A DNA stretch of 64,000 bases, taken from contig NZ_WHUG01000005.1 of NCBI RefSeq assembly GCF_009380215.1, positions 186,001-250,000 on the forward strand, in the 5' to 3' direction. Shown here in pieces: positions 1 through 8,160 of the stretch; within the stretch, counting starts at the first letter, position 1, and each line of letters begins with the position of its first letter. The translations under genes were made by a program, and so were the position numbers. Below the pieces are notes generated by a model. It ran no database searches, was not told where the DNA came from, and worked only from the letters and a program-made list of their open reading frames with translations. The stretch is from Rugamonas aquatica (GTDB taxonomy: Bacteria > Pseudomonadota > Gammaproteobacteria > Burkholderiales > Burkholderiaceae_D).

Positions 1-451
1 CGCGCACCGTGCGTATCTCGGGCACTTTGGGATACGGCGTATTGCCTGCGAATTGGGGATCGTCCTCGCCCATGCTGCCGCGCTTCAGCGCATCCGCCGT
101 CGCCGGGCTGGCGACCACCGCCGCCCCCGTCATGCGCTGCAGTTCGGCGATGCCGCCGGCGTGGTCCCAGTGATCGTGCGAACTCAGTATCAGCTTGACG
201 TCGCCCAGCTTGAAGCCCAGCTTGCGGATGCTGGCGGCGATCAGTTCGGGCGAATCGGGGAACGCTCCGTCGATCAGGATGTGGCCCTGGGGCGACGTCA
301 CCAGCACCGAGCTGAGTCCGGCCACGCCGACGTAGTAGCTGTTGCCATAGATCTGGAAGGGCTCGACCGGCTTGTTCCAGTCGTCGAAAATATGGGCATT
401 TGCGAAAGCGGCCATGGCGCACAACGCGCCTGCCACACAGATTTTAATCAT
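1..451 (-). CDS. Subclass B3-like metallo-beta-lactamase (C-terminus cut off by window edge)
   Basis: About 150 N-terminal residues are present; the gene continues past position 1. The start ATG (449-451) is followed by a signal peptide (MIKICVAGALCAMAAFANA) and then a metallo-beta-lactamase fold. The zinc motif HDHWDH fits HxHxDH, and the sequence after it (AGGIAELQRMTGA...) resembles the B3 enzymes L1 and THIN-B. Such enzymes hydrolyse beta-lactams in the periplasm with two zinc ions. The other zinc ligands lie outside the window, so a different hydrolase of the superfamily cannot be excluded. It is divergent from the cytochrome/PQQ gene. Confidence 0.72.
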   Translation of the reverse strand, partial: MIKICVAGALCAMAAFANAHIFDDWNKPVEPFQIYGNSYYVGVAGLSSVLVTSPQGHILIDGAFPDSPELIAASIRKLGFKLGDVKLILSSHDHWDHAGGIAELQRMTGAAVVASPATADALKRGSMGEDDPQFAGNTPYPKVPEIRTVR

Positions 452-577
452 GAATGGAATTGGGATGGGTTGAAGGGCACGGCATTGTACCTTGAGCAAG
501 ACAGGGCGGCGGGCAGGCGTGGTCATTCCCGGCAGGGACTGGCACAATACCGGTTCGCCCAGACCAAGGACCAGTCC

Positions 578-2002
578 ATGAAATCTCCTGCCCTCCACCT
601 TGCCGCCCTCGCCTGCCTGGCCGCCGCCGCGCTGACCGCCCAAGCGGCCGAGCCGGCGCTGTCCGCCGCGGAAAAGCTTTATCAAGCCAACTGCGCCGCC
701 TGCCATGGCAGCAGGATGGAAGGCGCCGTCGGCCCCACGCTGCGCGCGCACAACTGGCTGCACGGGGCGCCGACCAAGGCCAACCTCATCAAGATCATCA
801 GCAAGGGCGTGCCGGAAAAGGACATGCCGGCCTGGTCGCCAGCCCTGAACGCCAGCCAGATCGCGCTGCTGGCCGACCTGATCGCCGCCAACGCCGGCAA
901 GCCGGCCGCCGCGCCATCGCCGGCCACAGTGGCCGCAGCGGCGGCCGCCAAGGTCCAGCAGAGCGTGCCCGACCTGAGCGGATTCAAGCTGCCCAAGGGC
1001 TTCCACATCAGCGTCTACGCCAATGACGTCAGCACCGCGCGCAGCATGGTGGTGTCGGACAGCGGCATCGTCTACGTCGGTTCGCGCAAGGCTGGCAAGG
1101 TGTACGCACTGGTGCCGCGCGCCGACAAGCAGACGGCCGATGTCGTCACTGTCGCCGAAGGGCTGGAAAATCCGATCGGCGTCACGCTGCTCAACGGCGC
1201 GCTGTACGTCGGCGAGATCAGCCGCGTAATCCGCTTCGACAAAATCGACCAGCGCTATGCGCAGAAGCCATCCTATGAAGTAGTCAAGGTCAGCCTGCCC
1301 AACGACAAATGGCACGGCGAGAAGGTCATGAAGGCCGGGCCTGACGGCAAGCTGTACATCCCGGTCGGCGCGCCCTGCAATGTGTGCGATGTCGAGGACA
1401 CCAAGAGCGCGAAAATCTACCGCATGAACGCCGACGGCAGCCAGCTGGAAGAATACGCGCGCGGCGTGCGCAACACGGTGGGCTTCGCCTTCCATCCGGC
1501 GACCAAGGTGCTGTGGTTCACCGACAACGGCCGCGACGAGATGGGCGACAACACGCCATCCTGCGAGTTGAACGTGGCGCCCAAGGCCGGCATGCATTTC
1601 GGCTTCCCCTATTGCCACGGCGGCGTGGTGCCGGACCCGGACTTCGCCAAGGGCCGCAGCTGCGAAGAGTTCGAGCCGCCGGTTGCCAAGCTGGGCCCGC
1701 ACGTGGCGCCGCTGGGGCTGACTTTCTACACCGGCAAGCAGTTCCCCGAGGCTTATCGCAACAACGTCTACATCGCCGAGCACGGCTCGTGGAACCGCTC
1801 GACCAAGAGCGGCTACAGCGTGCGCCTGATTACGCTGTACAACAGCAAGGTCGTCACCGACACCGCCTTCATCGACGGCTTCCTGCGCGGCGAGGAAGTG
1901 GTCGGCCGGCCGGTGGATGTGGCGACGCTGCCGGATGGCTCGATGGTCGTGTCCGACGACTACGGCGGCCGCGTGTATCGCGTGACTTACGACGGCAAGT
2001 AA
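578..2002 (+). CDS. Secreted cytochrome c / PQQ-type sugar dehydrogenase fusion
   Basis: 474 aa. The ATG at 578 was chosen because a signal peptide follows directly (MKSPALHLAALACLAAAALTAQA); the open frame extends further upstream but gives no sensible N-terminus. Residues 30-105 are a class I cytochrome c domain with haem motif CAACH at 39-43. An Ala/Pro linker leads to a beta-propeller of the soluble aldose sugar/sorbosone dehydrogenase family (RGVRNTVGFAFHP, TDNGRDEMGDN), which binds PQQ and oxidises sugars or alcohols. The fused haem domain probably takes electrons from PQQ and passes them to the respiratory chain. The substrate is unknown. Its last 16 bases overlap the convergent DUF29 gene. 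Confidence 0.82.
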   Translation: MKSPALHLAALACLAAAALTAQAAEPALSAAEKLYQANCAACHGSRMEGAVGPTLRAHNWLHGAPTKANLIKIISKGVPEKDMPAWSPALNASQIALLADLIAANAGKPAAAPSPATVAAAAAAKVQQSVPDLSGFKLPKGFHISVYANDVSTARSMVVSDSGIVYVGSRKAGKVYALVPRADKQTADVVTVAEGLENPIGVTLLNGALYVGEISRVIRFDKIDQRYAQKPSYEVVKVSLPNDKWHGEKVMKAGPDGKLYIPVGAPCNVCDVEDTKSAKIYRMNADGSQLEEYARGVRNTVGFAFHPATKVLWFTDNGRDEMGDNTPSCELNVAPKAGMHFGFPYCHGGVVPDPDFAKGRSCEEFEPPVAKLGPHVAPLGLTFYTGKQFPEAYRNNVYIAEHGSWNRSTKSGYSVRLITLYNSKVVTDTAFIDGFLRGEEVVGRPVDVATLPDGSMVVSDDYGGRVYRVTYDGK

Positions 2003-2418
2003 TCCGCCGATAAAACCTGCCTGAAGTCCCATATGCGGACTTCAGGCAGGCCGGATAAATTGGCTTCACGGCCAGCCAGGTCGACCGCATCGTCCCAGAC
2101 GTCCCTATCCCACTCGGGATCTTCCAACAGCTTCCGCAAGCTCGGCATTTTTATGAGCAGCCGGTCGACCTTGTCTCGCTGGTTGCGTATGGTGCTTTTC
2201 CAGCTGCCGCCGCGCCGGTCTGGCTGATACTTCCATTTCAGTAAATGCGCCATCAAGATCGCCATCCGGTGCGCCAGTTGGTGGCGGTGGCTGATGTTCA
2301 TGTCCTCGATTTCTTCGGCGATGTGCTCGATATCGAGCAATGCCCATTGCCCCGAGCGCAGCAAGGCGACCTGCTCCATCCCCCACTCGGCCATGTCGTC
2401 TTCGTATGTCGCAGTCAT
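1987..2418 (-). CDS. DUF29 family protein (copy 1)
   Basis: 143 aa. Start ATG at 2416-2418 has a good ribosome site (GGGAGG about 8 bases upstream); an in-frame start 6 codons earlier is less well placed. It shows the DUF29 pattern: YEDDMAEWGMEQVALLRSGQW at the N-terminus, then DIEHIAEEIEDM and HRMAILMAHLLKWKYQP. The biochemical function of DUF29 is unknown. A paralogue of the same length lies at 9811-10242, so the two bracket the AAA/vWA cassette. It starts 45 bases after nadR and may be its last member. A hairpin with a T-run interrupts its last codons. Confidence 0.8.
   Translation of the reverse strand: MTATYEDDMAEWGMEQVALLRSGQWALLDIEHIAEEIEDMNISHRHQLAHRMAILMAHLLKWKYQPDRRGGSWKSTIRNQRDKVDRLLIKMPSLRKLLEDPEWDRDVWDDAVDLAGREANLSGLPEVRIWDFRQVLSADYLPS
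2010..2050 (-). terminator. Perfect 14-bp hairpin plus T-run inside the 3' end of the DUF29 gene
   Basis: Arms 2016-2029 and 2037-2050 are perfect reverse complements with a 7-base loop (CATATGC). Read on the minus strand the stem is followed by TTTTAT, the form of an intrinsic terminator. It lies before the stop codon (1987-1989) of the minus-strand DUF29 gene, so termination here would give an mRNA without a stop codon. On the plus strand no T-run follows, so it is a weaker terminator for the cytochrome gene. Confidence 0.6.
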
Positions 2419-2463
2419 GATGTATCCCTCCCTCATGAGGAGACCGCGAGCGACGGGAAAAGT

Positions 2464-3462
2464 TCAGCCCAGTTGGGCGACGGCGTCAGTGATGCGCTGT
2501 TCCAGTGAGCCGGTCAGCAAGACGTAGGGCAGCTTGCGGCGGGACAGCTCATCCAGGTACCAGCGGTGCTGCTGCTGGCGGAAATCGACATCGCGGCGGG
2601 TGCCGTCCTGGATGAAGTCGAAATCCGGCGCGCACAGGAAGAAACGCTCGTATGGCGCGTCGGCCATCGCCTCCAATGCAGGATCGGCGCGGCCGAACAT
2701 CTCACGGGAATAGAACAAGGTGGTCAGCGGCGACGTGTCGCAGAACAGAAAGCGCTTGGCCTGCAGGCGCGCCGCCGCTTCGCGTTGCAGCTGCGTGCGG
2801 CCGATACGGGCCATGTCCTCGTAATTGAGCACGCCGTCTTGTGCCACCCACAGCTCGCGGCCGTACTCGGGCACCCAGGCCGTGTCCAGCCGCTCGGCCA
2901 GGACGGCGGCCAAAGTCGTCTTGCCGCTCGACTCCCCGCCGAGAATACAGACCCTGTCGACAAAGCTGGCATAGACCACGTCAGACAAAAACCGGCGATG
3001 CGCATGCGGATCGCTGCGCGCCATTGTTCCGGACACAGGTACAGCGCTCCGCGCCTGGTCCACGTTCACATGCCGCACCGTGTGCGGCCGCCCTGTGCGC
3101 TCGGTGAAGCAGCGGCCCAGTTCAAGGGCGAAACCGTCGCCATAGTCTTCGCTGGTGAAGACCGCTTCCACCGTCGTATCCAAAACATCCACGCACAGAC
3201 TGGCGCAGAAGCGGCGGTGTATCAACGCGTCGTCATCGTTGTGCGGTACATCCTTGTCTACCACCAGCACGACCGCACCGGGAAAGCGCGCGCGCAGCCA
3301 TTGTTCGCGCTTGCCCGCTTCGCAGCCCGGCAGCTCCGGCAGCGAATAGCTGATGATGAAGGTTGTGTCGCAAGCGTCCACGGCGCGTTGTATCAACAGT
3401 TCATGGCCCAGATGCAGCGGACTGAATTTTCCGACCACCAGGCCGGTCTTGAATTGCTTCAT
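2464..3462 (-). CDS. nadR: NadR-like NMN adenylyltransferase / ribosylnicotinamide kinase
   Basis: 332 aa, two domains. Residues 1-165 are a nucleotidyltransferase with the motif GKFSPLHLGH (11-20), which makes NAD from NMN and ATP. The C-terminal half has a P-loop (GGESSGKTTL) typical of the nicotinamide riboside kinase domain of NadR. The N-terminal DNA-binding domain of enterobacterial NadR is absent, so this is the enzymatic two-domain form. The start codon overlaps the stop of the preceding adenylating enzyme (ATGA), implying coupled translation. Its place at the end of a MoxR/vWA operon is unusual and suggests that the system makes, senses or repairs a nicotinamide nucleotide pool; this is inference. 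Confidence 0.85.
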   Translation of the reverse strand: MKQFKTGLVVGKFSPLHLGHELLIQRAVDACDTTFIISYSLPELPGCEAGKREQWLRARFPGAVVLVVDKDVPHNDDDALIHRRFCASLCVDVLDTTVEAVFTSEDYGDGFALELGRCFTERTGRPHTVRHVNVDQARSAVPVSGTMARSDPHAHRRFLSDVVYASFVDRVCILGGESSGKTTLAAVLAERLDTAWVPEYGRELWVAQDGVLNYEDMARIGRTQLQREAAARLQAKRFLFCDTSPLTTLFYSREMFGRADPALEAMADAPYERFFLCAPDFDFIQDGTRRDVDFRQQQHRWYLDELSRRKLPYVLLTGSLEQRITDAVAQLG

Positions 3463-4814
3463 GCGTGAGCGCCATCCAGGGCGGAAGTATATTGAACGGT
3501 CTTGTCGTCGGTGGCCGGCACATCCAGCAGCACGCCGCCCGCGCCGAACAGCGCCTCCAGCGCGGCGCGCGCGTCGGCGCCCAGCGCCGTATGGGCCTGC
3601 GCCAGCCGCAGCACCACGACGCCATCAGCGCGCTGGTGCACGCTGAAGTGCGGTATCGGCAGATGCTTCAGCGCGTGCGTCACGTCGATATTGTTTATCC
3701 AGTTTCCGGACGCGAGATAGCGCACCGGCGAGCGGCCGGACAACCCTACCAGGACCGGCGCATCGGCATAGAACGACAGCGATGCATAATCGCCGGTGCG
3801 GTAGCGCAGCAGCGGCAGGCAGAAATTGAAGCCGCCCGTCAGCGTGATCTCGCCGCGCTGGCCGGGGGCGAGCGGCTTGCCGTCCGGGTCGAGTATTTCG
3901 ACATAGAGTTCCGGTTGCAGCAGTACGTGGCCGCCGGCCTGCGCGTCGAATACGGCAACCGGGCCGACTTCGTTGAGCGAGTAGATGTCCAGCACCGGGC
4001 AGCCGAAACGCTGTTCCAACCTTGCCCGCAATGCCGGCAGCAACAGCATCGACACCGACAACAGCGCACGCGGCTTCATCGTCACCGGCAGTTCAAGCAG
4101 CTCGGCAAACGAGATCGGGTCGCCGGCGACGACTTCCGGCGACAGCGCGTCCAAATAGCGCGCACGGTCGTCCGGATGGCGCCATTCGTCGGGATACAGA
4201 TTGATCTTGGCCAGCCCCGACTCGCCCATCGTCGGCGTCACCGACACATATGTGAAGCAGCGCTGCTGATGGCCAAGCAGCACCACGCCCACCTGCCCGC
4301 TGCCGTGCCGCAGCTCGACGCCGAAGCGCTTCAACGCGCGCTTGTGAAACGCCAGGTAGCGCGCCGCGACCACCGGATGCGATGCGATCAGCAAGGGATG
4401 GCCGGTCGTGCCGGTGGTGCGAAAATTAATCAGCCGCGCAATCTCCACGGTATCCGGCACGAAGGGCGTGATATCGGCCGCCAGCGCAGCCCTGCTCTGC
4501 GTCGGCAGATCCTCGAAGATCTTGGGTGGCGAGCCGAGTTGGCGATAGTAAGGCACCGTGTCGAAGGCGGAGCGGATAAACGCATCCAGCCAATCCGGCT
4601 TGCCATCCGAAGGCCAGCCCACCGTGGCCTGCGCCACATCGTACTCGAACCGGCGCACCTGCTCCACCTCATGCGCCAGCAGCTTGTTGCCGCTCTGGTT
4701 GCGGTAGAACGGCGCGGCAGGATGCTCGCACAAGAACTCCAGCATGCCCCGCCCCGCAGGCGTCAGCGTGGGAAAGCGTTCTTCTTCATCCGGGATCGCC
4801 ATGCCTGCACTCAT
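3459..4814 (-). CDS. PaaK/CapK-like adenylate-forming enzyme
   Basis: 451 aa. The ATG at 4814 forms an ATGA overlap with the upstream stop and is preferred over an in-frame start 4 codons earlier. Residues 131-140 (FRTTGTTGHP) are the phosphate-binding loop of the adenylate-forming superfamily. Later SLNEVGPVA, LPLLRYRTGDY and RSPVRYL follow the phenylacetate-CoA ligase order. The enzyme should activate a carboxylate as acyl-AMP; whether it then makes a CoA thioester cannot be seen. No ring-degradation genes are nearby, so a catabolic PaaK role is unlikely. Confidence 0.75.
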   Translation of the reverse strand: MSAGMAIPDEEERFPTLTPAGRGMLEFLCEHPAAPFYRNQSGNKLLAHEVEQVRRFEYDVAQATVGWPSDGKPDWLDAFIRSAFDTVPYYRQLGSPPKIFEDLPTQSRAALAADITPFVPDTVEIARLINFRTTGTTGHPLLIASHPVVAARYLAFHKRALKRFGVELRHGSGQVGVVLLGHQQRCFTYVSVTPTMGESGLAKINLYPDEWRHPDDRARYLDALSPEVVAGDPISFAELLELPVTMKPRALLSVSMLLLPALRARLEQRFGCPVLDIYSLNEVGPVAVFDAQAGGHVLLQPELYVEILDPDGKPLAPGQRGEITLTGGFNFCLPLLRYRTGDYASLSFYADAPVLVGLSGRSPVRYLASGNWINNIDVTHALKHLPIPHFSVHQRADGVVVLRLAQAHTALGADARAALEALFGAGGVLLDVPATDDKTVQYTSALDGAHA

Positions 4815-5398
4815 TCGCGCGACCATTTGTCGGCCGATTCCTCGGCAGCCTTGCGGGCCAGCGCTTCGCGAATCTCGGCGGCGCGGCGTTCGGCCGCGCG
4901 GCTCGCTTCCAGCAGGCGCTTGCGCTCCATGCCGCTGATGCCGGACAGGCGGTCGGTGGCCTGCGCCTCCGTCTCCCCGGCAGGCCGGAAGCCCAGCCGC
5001 GCCAGCGTCACGCGCACAAGCTCCTCGCGCCGGTCGGGATCGTGGACGAATTTGTGCGCCGCAGTCGCCTGCGCCAGTTCGCCAAGCGCGCCGTCGAGCA
5101 GCGCCAGCACCTTGTGCTGCGCCAGTTGCGCCGACAGGAACCAGTCATCGGCCAGCAGCCACGCCGCGATCATCACCAGCGCCAGCCGGTTGCGGTCGCG
5201 CCGCGCATCGGCGCCGACAAAGCGTTCCAGCGCCGCCGCAGGTGCATGCTTGCCTTGCATCTTCAGCAGATCGTTGACCAGCGCGGCCACGTGCACCGTG
5301 CCTGCCACGCCGATACGCGGCTCGTCGAGGAATTCGGCCGGCGTATCGGACAGGCGGTGCGTCAGCGTTTCAAGGGCGGGACCGGTATGTTCCATCAT
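4811..5398 (-). CDS. Unknown helical protein of the AAA/vWA operon
   Basis: 195 aa, no recognised family. It starts at an ATGATG that overlaps the stop of the vWA gene and ends in an ATGA overlap with the adenylating enzyme, so it is translationally coupled on both sides. The first 140 residues look mainly helical (TVHVAALVNDLLK, LALVMIAAWLLADDWFL). The last 50 residues are charged and likely coiled coil (MERKRLLEASRAAERRAAEIREAL). There is no signal peptide or clear membrane segment. It may be an adaptor or structural partner of the ATPase/vWA pair; this rests on context only. Confidence 0.7.
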   Translation of the reverse strand: MMEHTGPALETLTHRLSDTPAEFLDEPRIGVAGTVHVAALVNDLLKMQGKHAPAAALERFVGADARRDRNRLALVMIAAWLLADDWFLSAQLAQHKVLALLDGALGELAQATAAHKFVHDPDRREELVRVTLARLGFRPAGETEAQATDRLSGISGMERKRLLEASRAAERRAAEIREALARKAAEESADKWSRE

Positions 5399-7179
5399 GC
5401 GTTCTTTTTCTTTGGCGGGGACTTGGGCGCGTAGTGCCGGCGGCTGAAGGCGCGCGCGAATTCTACCAAGTCCTCGAACTGCGCGATCGCGTGGATTTCC
5501 CACTGCTGCTGTTCCTTCGCCTGACGCAGCACTTTGTAGGCGGAGCTGCGCCAGTCGTCGTCGCCGAACTGTTCCCAGCCGGAGGGCAGGTTCAGCGCCA
5601 TCGTGCCGCCTGCGTCGCCCACGGCCAGCGCCCTCGCGGCCACGTCCCAGCCGCTGTTGCCACGTTCATCCGGCTCGAACATGGTGGTGATGCCGTCGTC
5701 GGAGATGTGCAGGATGTGCGTGCGGCGCAGCCGGGCCTTCTCGTAGGTTTGCCGGAGCTGGGGAATCGGGAAGCAGGTGGAGCCGCCAAAAAATCCGGTC
5801 AGCACTTTGAGCACGCTGACATCGTCGCGCACAAAACCCTTGGTGACAATGACCTCGTCCTTGCCGCTCCACAGCGTGACCTGCACGCTGGACCCGGCGC
5901 GCAGTGCGGACAAGGCGATGATGGCGCCGGCCAGCGTCAGGTAGGAAGTCTGCTGGCGCGGGTTGGGCATCGATCCCGAACTGTCGACGTACAGGTCAAG
6001 GTCGATGGGTTCGGGCTTGCGCCGTGGCGCAGCCTCGCGGCCATAGGAGCGCTGCACCGTGGTCACGCCAGGGATCGGGCGCGGGCTCTGGATGACGGTT
6101 TGCAGCCAGTCGATCTGGTCCAGCGGATCGCCGATCTGCCACGGCTCCAGCCCTTCCAGCTGCAATTCGTCGGACTGCGGCGCCGGTGTGCGGGGGAAGG
6201 AAATCAGGTGCGGCAGCGCGCGTTCGCGGTAGTAGCGCACGGCGATATCCTCTTCACTGAGCTTGATGCCGGCCGCCTTGAGGATTTCGCCGTATTCGTA
6301 TGGTTCGCGCATCTGGCCGGCGCTGTTGCTTGCGGCAGCCTTGTCGTCTGGGGGCTTGCCCGTTTCGTCGAGGCCCGAGATGCGGCTGTCCTGAACCGGG
6401 TGCACGGCATCTTCCATTTCGCCCGCTTCGATCTGCTGTCCGCCGCTCGGCTCACAGCCTTCGGCGGCATCTTTGGTGTCGAACATGCGGCGGAACTCGT
6501 CCTCCTGGTTCTGGCTGTCGACCAGGTAAGGCAGCAGCAGCGTGGCGAACCTGCCGGCGCCGTCCATCCAGTCCTTGGCGTAGACGCGGATCAGGCGCGC
6601 GCCCAGCCAGGCATCGGTGTCGGTCGCATCGTCGGCGCCAGCGCCGCCCAGGGCGCCCTTGGCGAGCTGCCACAGGTTCTCGTAGATGCGCATGTACAGC
6701 AGCCACACCTTGCTGCGCGACGCCGGATCGGCCGGCGCGCGGCCCTGCTCCAGAATGCGGTAGATGTCGGCCATGCGCAGGCCGGCCTGCCGTTGCAGGC
6801 GGTCGTTGATGTACAAGTCGGTGTACAGGTTGGCCACCATCGGCGCGTGCTTCTCCAGCGTGGGCAAGGCGCGGCGGATGCGCGCCAGCAGCCGGAACTG
6901 GTCGGTCGCGCTGGCCGGCGCCAGCACGTGGTGGCCGATCTCGTGCGCCAGGATCTCGACCGCGTAGTCGTTCAGGCCCAGCTCCTGCACGCCCTGCATG
7001 TCGACCACCACGCTTTGATCGAGCAGCCGTATCATCGCGAAGCTGCCGCTCAGGCCTTCGCGCGCCGCCTCCACCGTGCTGGCACACAGGCGGGCGTCGC
7101 GCAGGCGCGTGAACCGGCTCCACGCTTCCAGCGCCTGCGGCCAGGCCGCCTGCCATTGTGCGATCAGCGTGGCCGTCAT
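5395..7179 (-). CDS. vWA protein with predicted HEXXH metallopeptidase domain (DUF2201-like)
   Basis: 594 aa. Residues 1-220 contain a zinc-peptidase type motif HEIGHH (79-84) followed by NLYTDLYINDRLQ, matching the pattern of the predicted metallopeptidase in DUF2201-type vWA proteins. A low-complexity acidic stretch (about 230-290) leads to a C-terminal von Willebrand A domain with an intact metal site, D399-S-S401-G-S403. Proteins with this layout usually pair with a MoxR-type AAA+ ATPase, which is encoded two genes upstream. A role in protein remodelling or regulated proteolysis is inferred. ATG 7179 overlaps the preceding stop. The C-terminus is strongly basic (PKSPPKKKNA). Confidence 0.82.
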   Translation of the reverse strand: MTATLIAQWQAAWPQALEAWSRFTRLRDARLCASTVEAAREGLSGSFAMIRLLDQSVVVDMQGVQELGLNDYAVEILAHEIGHHVLAPASATDQFRLLARIRRALPTLEKHAPMVANLYTDLYINDRLQRQAGLRMADIYRILEQGRAPADPASRSKVWLLYMRIYENLWQLAKGALGGAGADDATDTDAWLGARLIRVYAKDWMDGAGRFATLLLPYLVDSQNQEDEFRRMFDTKDAAEGCEPSGGQQIEAGEMEDAVHPVQDSRISGLDETGKPPDDKAAASNSAGQMREPYEYGEILKAAGIKLSEEDIAVRYYRERALPHLISFPRTPAPQSDELQLEGLEPWQIGDPLDQIDWLQTVIQSPRPIPGVTTVQRSYGREAAPRRKPEPIDLDLYVDSSGSMPNPRQQTSYLTLAGAIIALSALRAGSSVQVTLWSGKDEVIVTKGFVRDDVSVLKVLTGFFGGSTCFPIPQLRQTYEKARLRRTHILHISDDGITTMFEPDERGNSGWDVAARALAVGDAGGTMALNLPSGWEQFGDDDWRSSAYKVLRQAKEQQQWEIHAIAQFEDLVEFARAFSRRHYAPKSPPKKKNA

Positions 7180-8159
7180 CGCAACGGCAACAGCAGAATG
7201 GAGTGGCTGTATGCCGACGTCACGGCGACCGTGTGCTGGTTCGCGGTGGCCGCCAGTCCCTGCGCCGGCAGATCCAGTTCGATCTGGCGCTGCCCCAGCG
7301 TCAGGCGCTGGCCGGACAGGCTGACCGCGCCACGCGGCGTCGGCTCTTGCAGGTACTCGTATTCGTCGGCTGTGGCGCCATGCAGCACGGCGCCGCAGGC
7401 ATCGGCAACCAGCAAGGCGTAGCGGTCGCCGCTGCGTACCCAGAAACCTTCGGCGGCCGGACGGACTTGCGGCGGCATCGCGAAAGCGCCGCCGAAGCCG
7501 CTGAAGCCACCGAACTCGCGCCCTTGTTGCGCGCGCTGCCGCTCGGCCGGGTCCGGCGTCCACCACGGATCGGCCAGCAGCACGGTGCGCAGCGCCTGCC
7601 AGCCGCCCTGGATGGAGCCGAAGGCCGCCAGCGCCAGTGCTTCCGGCAATGCGTCCGCCGCCTGGAGCGCGCCGGTGCGGAAGTGCGCCAGACCGGAACG
7701 CCATGCGCAGATCTGGCCTACCGCTTCCAGTTGCTGCCAGTCGTCGATCTGCGGCGCCAATGCCTGCATCAGCGCCAGCCATTGCGCCGGGCGCGCCACG
7801 CCGCTACGCTCCAGATGCAGCGCGGCGTTGGTCAGCATGCCGAGCAGGCGCGCCGGCTGCGCCAGCAGCAGCGCCGGATAACACGTCGCCAGCTCGCGCC
7901 AGACTTGCGCGATCAACGGCCCGGCCTGTCCTTGTCCCACCAGCTCCAGCGCGACATCATAGGCGGCCATCGCCACGCCGCCGCTGCGGTCGGGCGCATG
8001 CACGGCCGCCAGCTGGACCACGCCGTCGACGCCGCTCTCCAGCAACGCCGCGAAGGCCTGCGCATCGAAACTCGGATAGCGGCGCCGCGCCTCGGCCGCG
8101 CGCCGGTTGAATTCCGGGCGGCCTGCGGCCAGCACTTGGGCAAAGGCGGACGAGATCAT
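7176..8159 (-). CDS. Unknown protein between the AAA+ and vWA genes
   Basis: 327 aa, not recognised. It starts 1 base after the ATPase stop codon and overlaps the vWA start, so it is a core member of the operon. The first 200 residues are Ala/Leu-rich and probably helical (AFAALLESGVDGVVQLAAVHAPD). A Gly/Phe stretch (EFGGFSGFGGAFAMPP, about 217-232) precedes a C-terminal region that looks beta-rich (FWVRSGDRYALLVADACGAVLHG). It could be the substrate-recognition or third component seen in many MoxR/vWA systems; no catalytic motif is visible. Confidence 0.72.
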   Translation of the reverse strand: MISSAFAQVLAAGRPEFNRRAAEARRRYPSFDAQAFAALLESGVDGVVQLAAVHAPDRSGGVAMAAYDVALELVGQGQAGPLIAQVWRELATCYPALLLAQPARLLGMLTNAALHLERSGVARPAQWLALMQALAPQIDDWQQLEAVGQICAWRSGLAHFRTGALQAADALPEALALAAFGSIQGGWQALRTVLLADPWWTPDPAERQRAQQGREFGGFSGFGGAFAMPPQVRPAAEGFWVRSGDRYALLVADACGAVLHGATADEYEYLQEPTPRGAVSLSGQRLTLGQRQIELDLPAQGLAATANQHTVAVTSAYSHSILLLPLR

Positions 8160-8160
8160 C

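Noticed and set aside
3465..5447. A 660-codon plus-strand frame opposite the PaaK-like gene
   Set aside because: It lies antisense to genes with clear motifs and overlaps, and its product is Arg/His/Gln-rich without domains; such frames are common in high-GC DNA.
5434..7422. A 662-codon plus-strand frame opposite the vWA gene
   Set aside because: Antisense shadow; the minus-strand protein has intact metal sites and coupled starts.
7176..8159. Assigning this protein to a named bpX-type component of known MoxR/vWA conflict systems
   Set aside because: I cannot recall a matching motif reliably enough from sequence alone; it is left as unknown.
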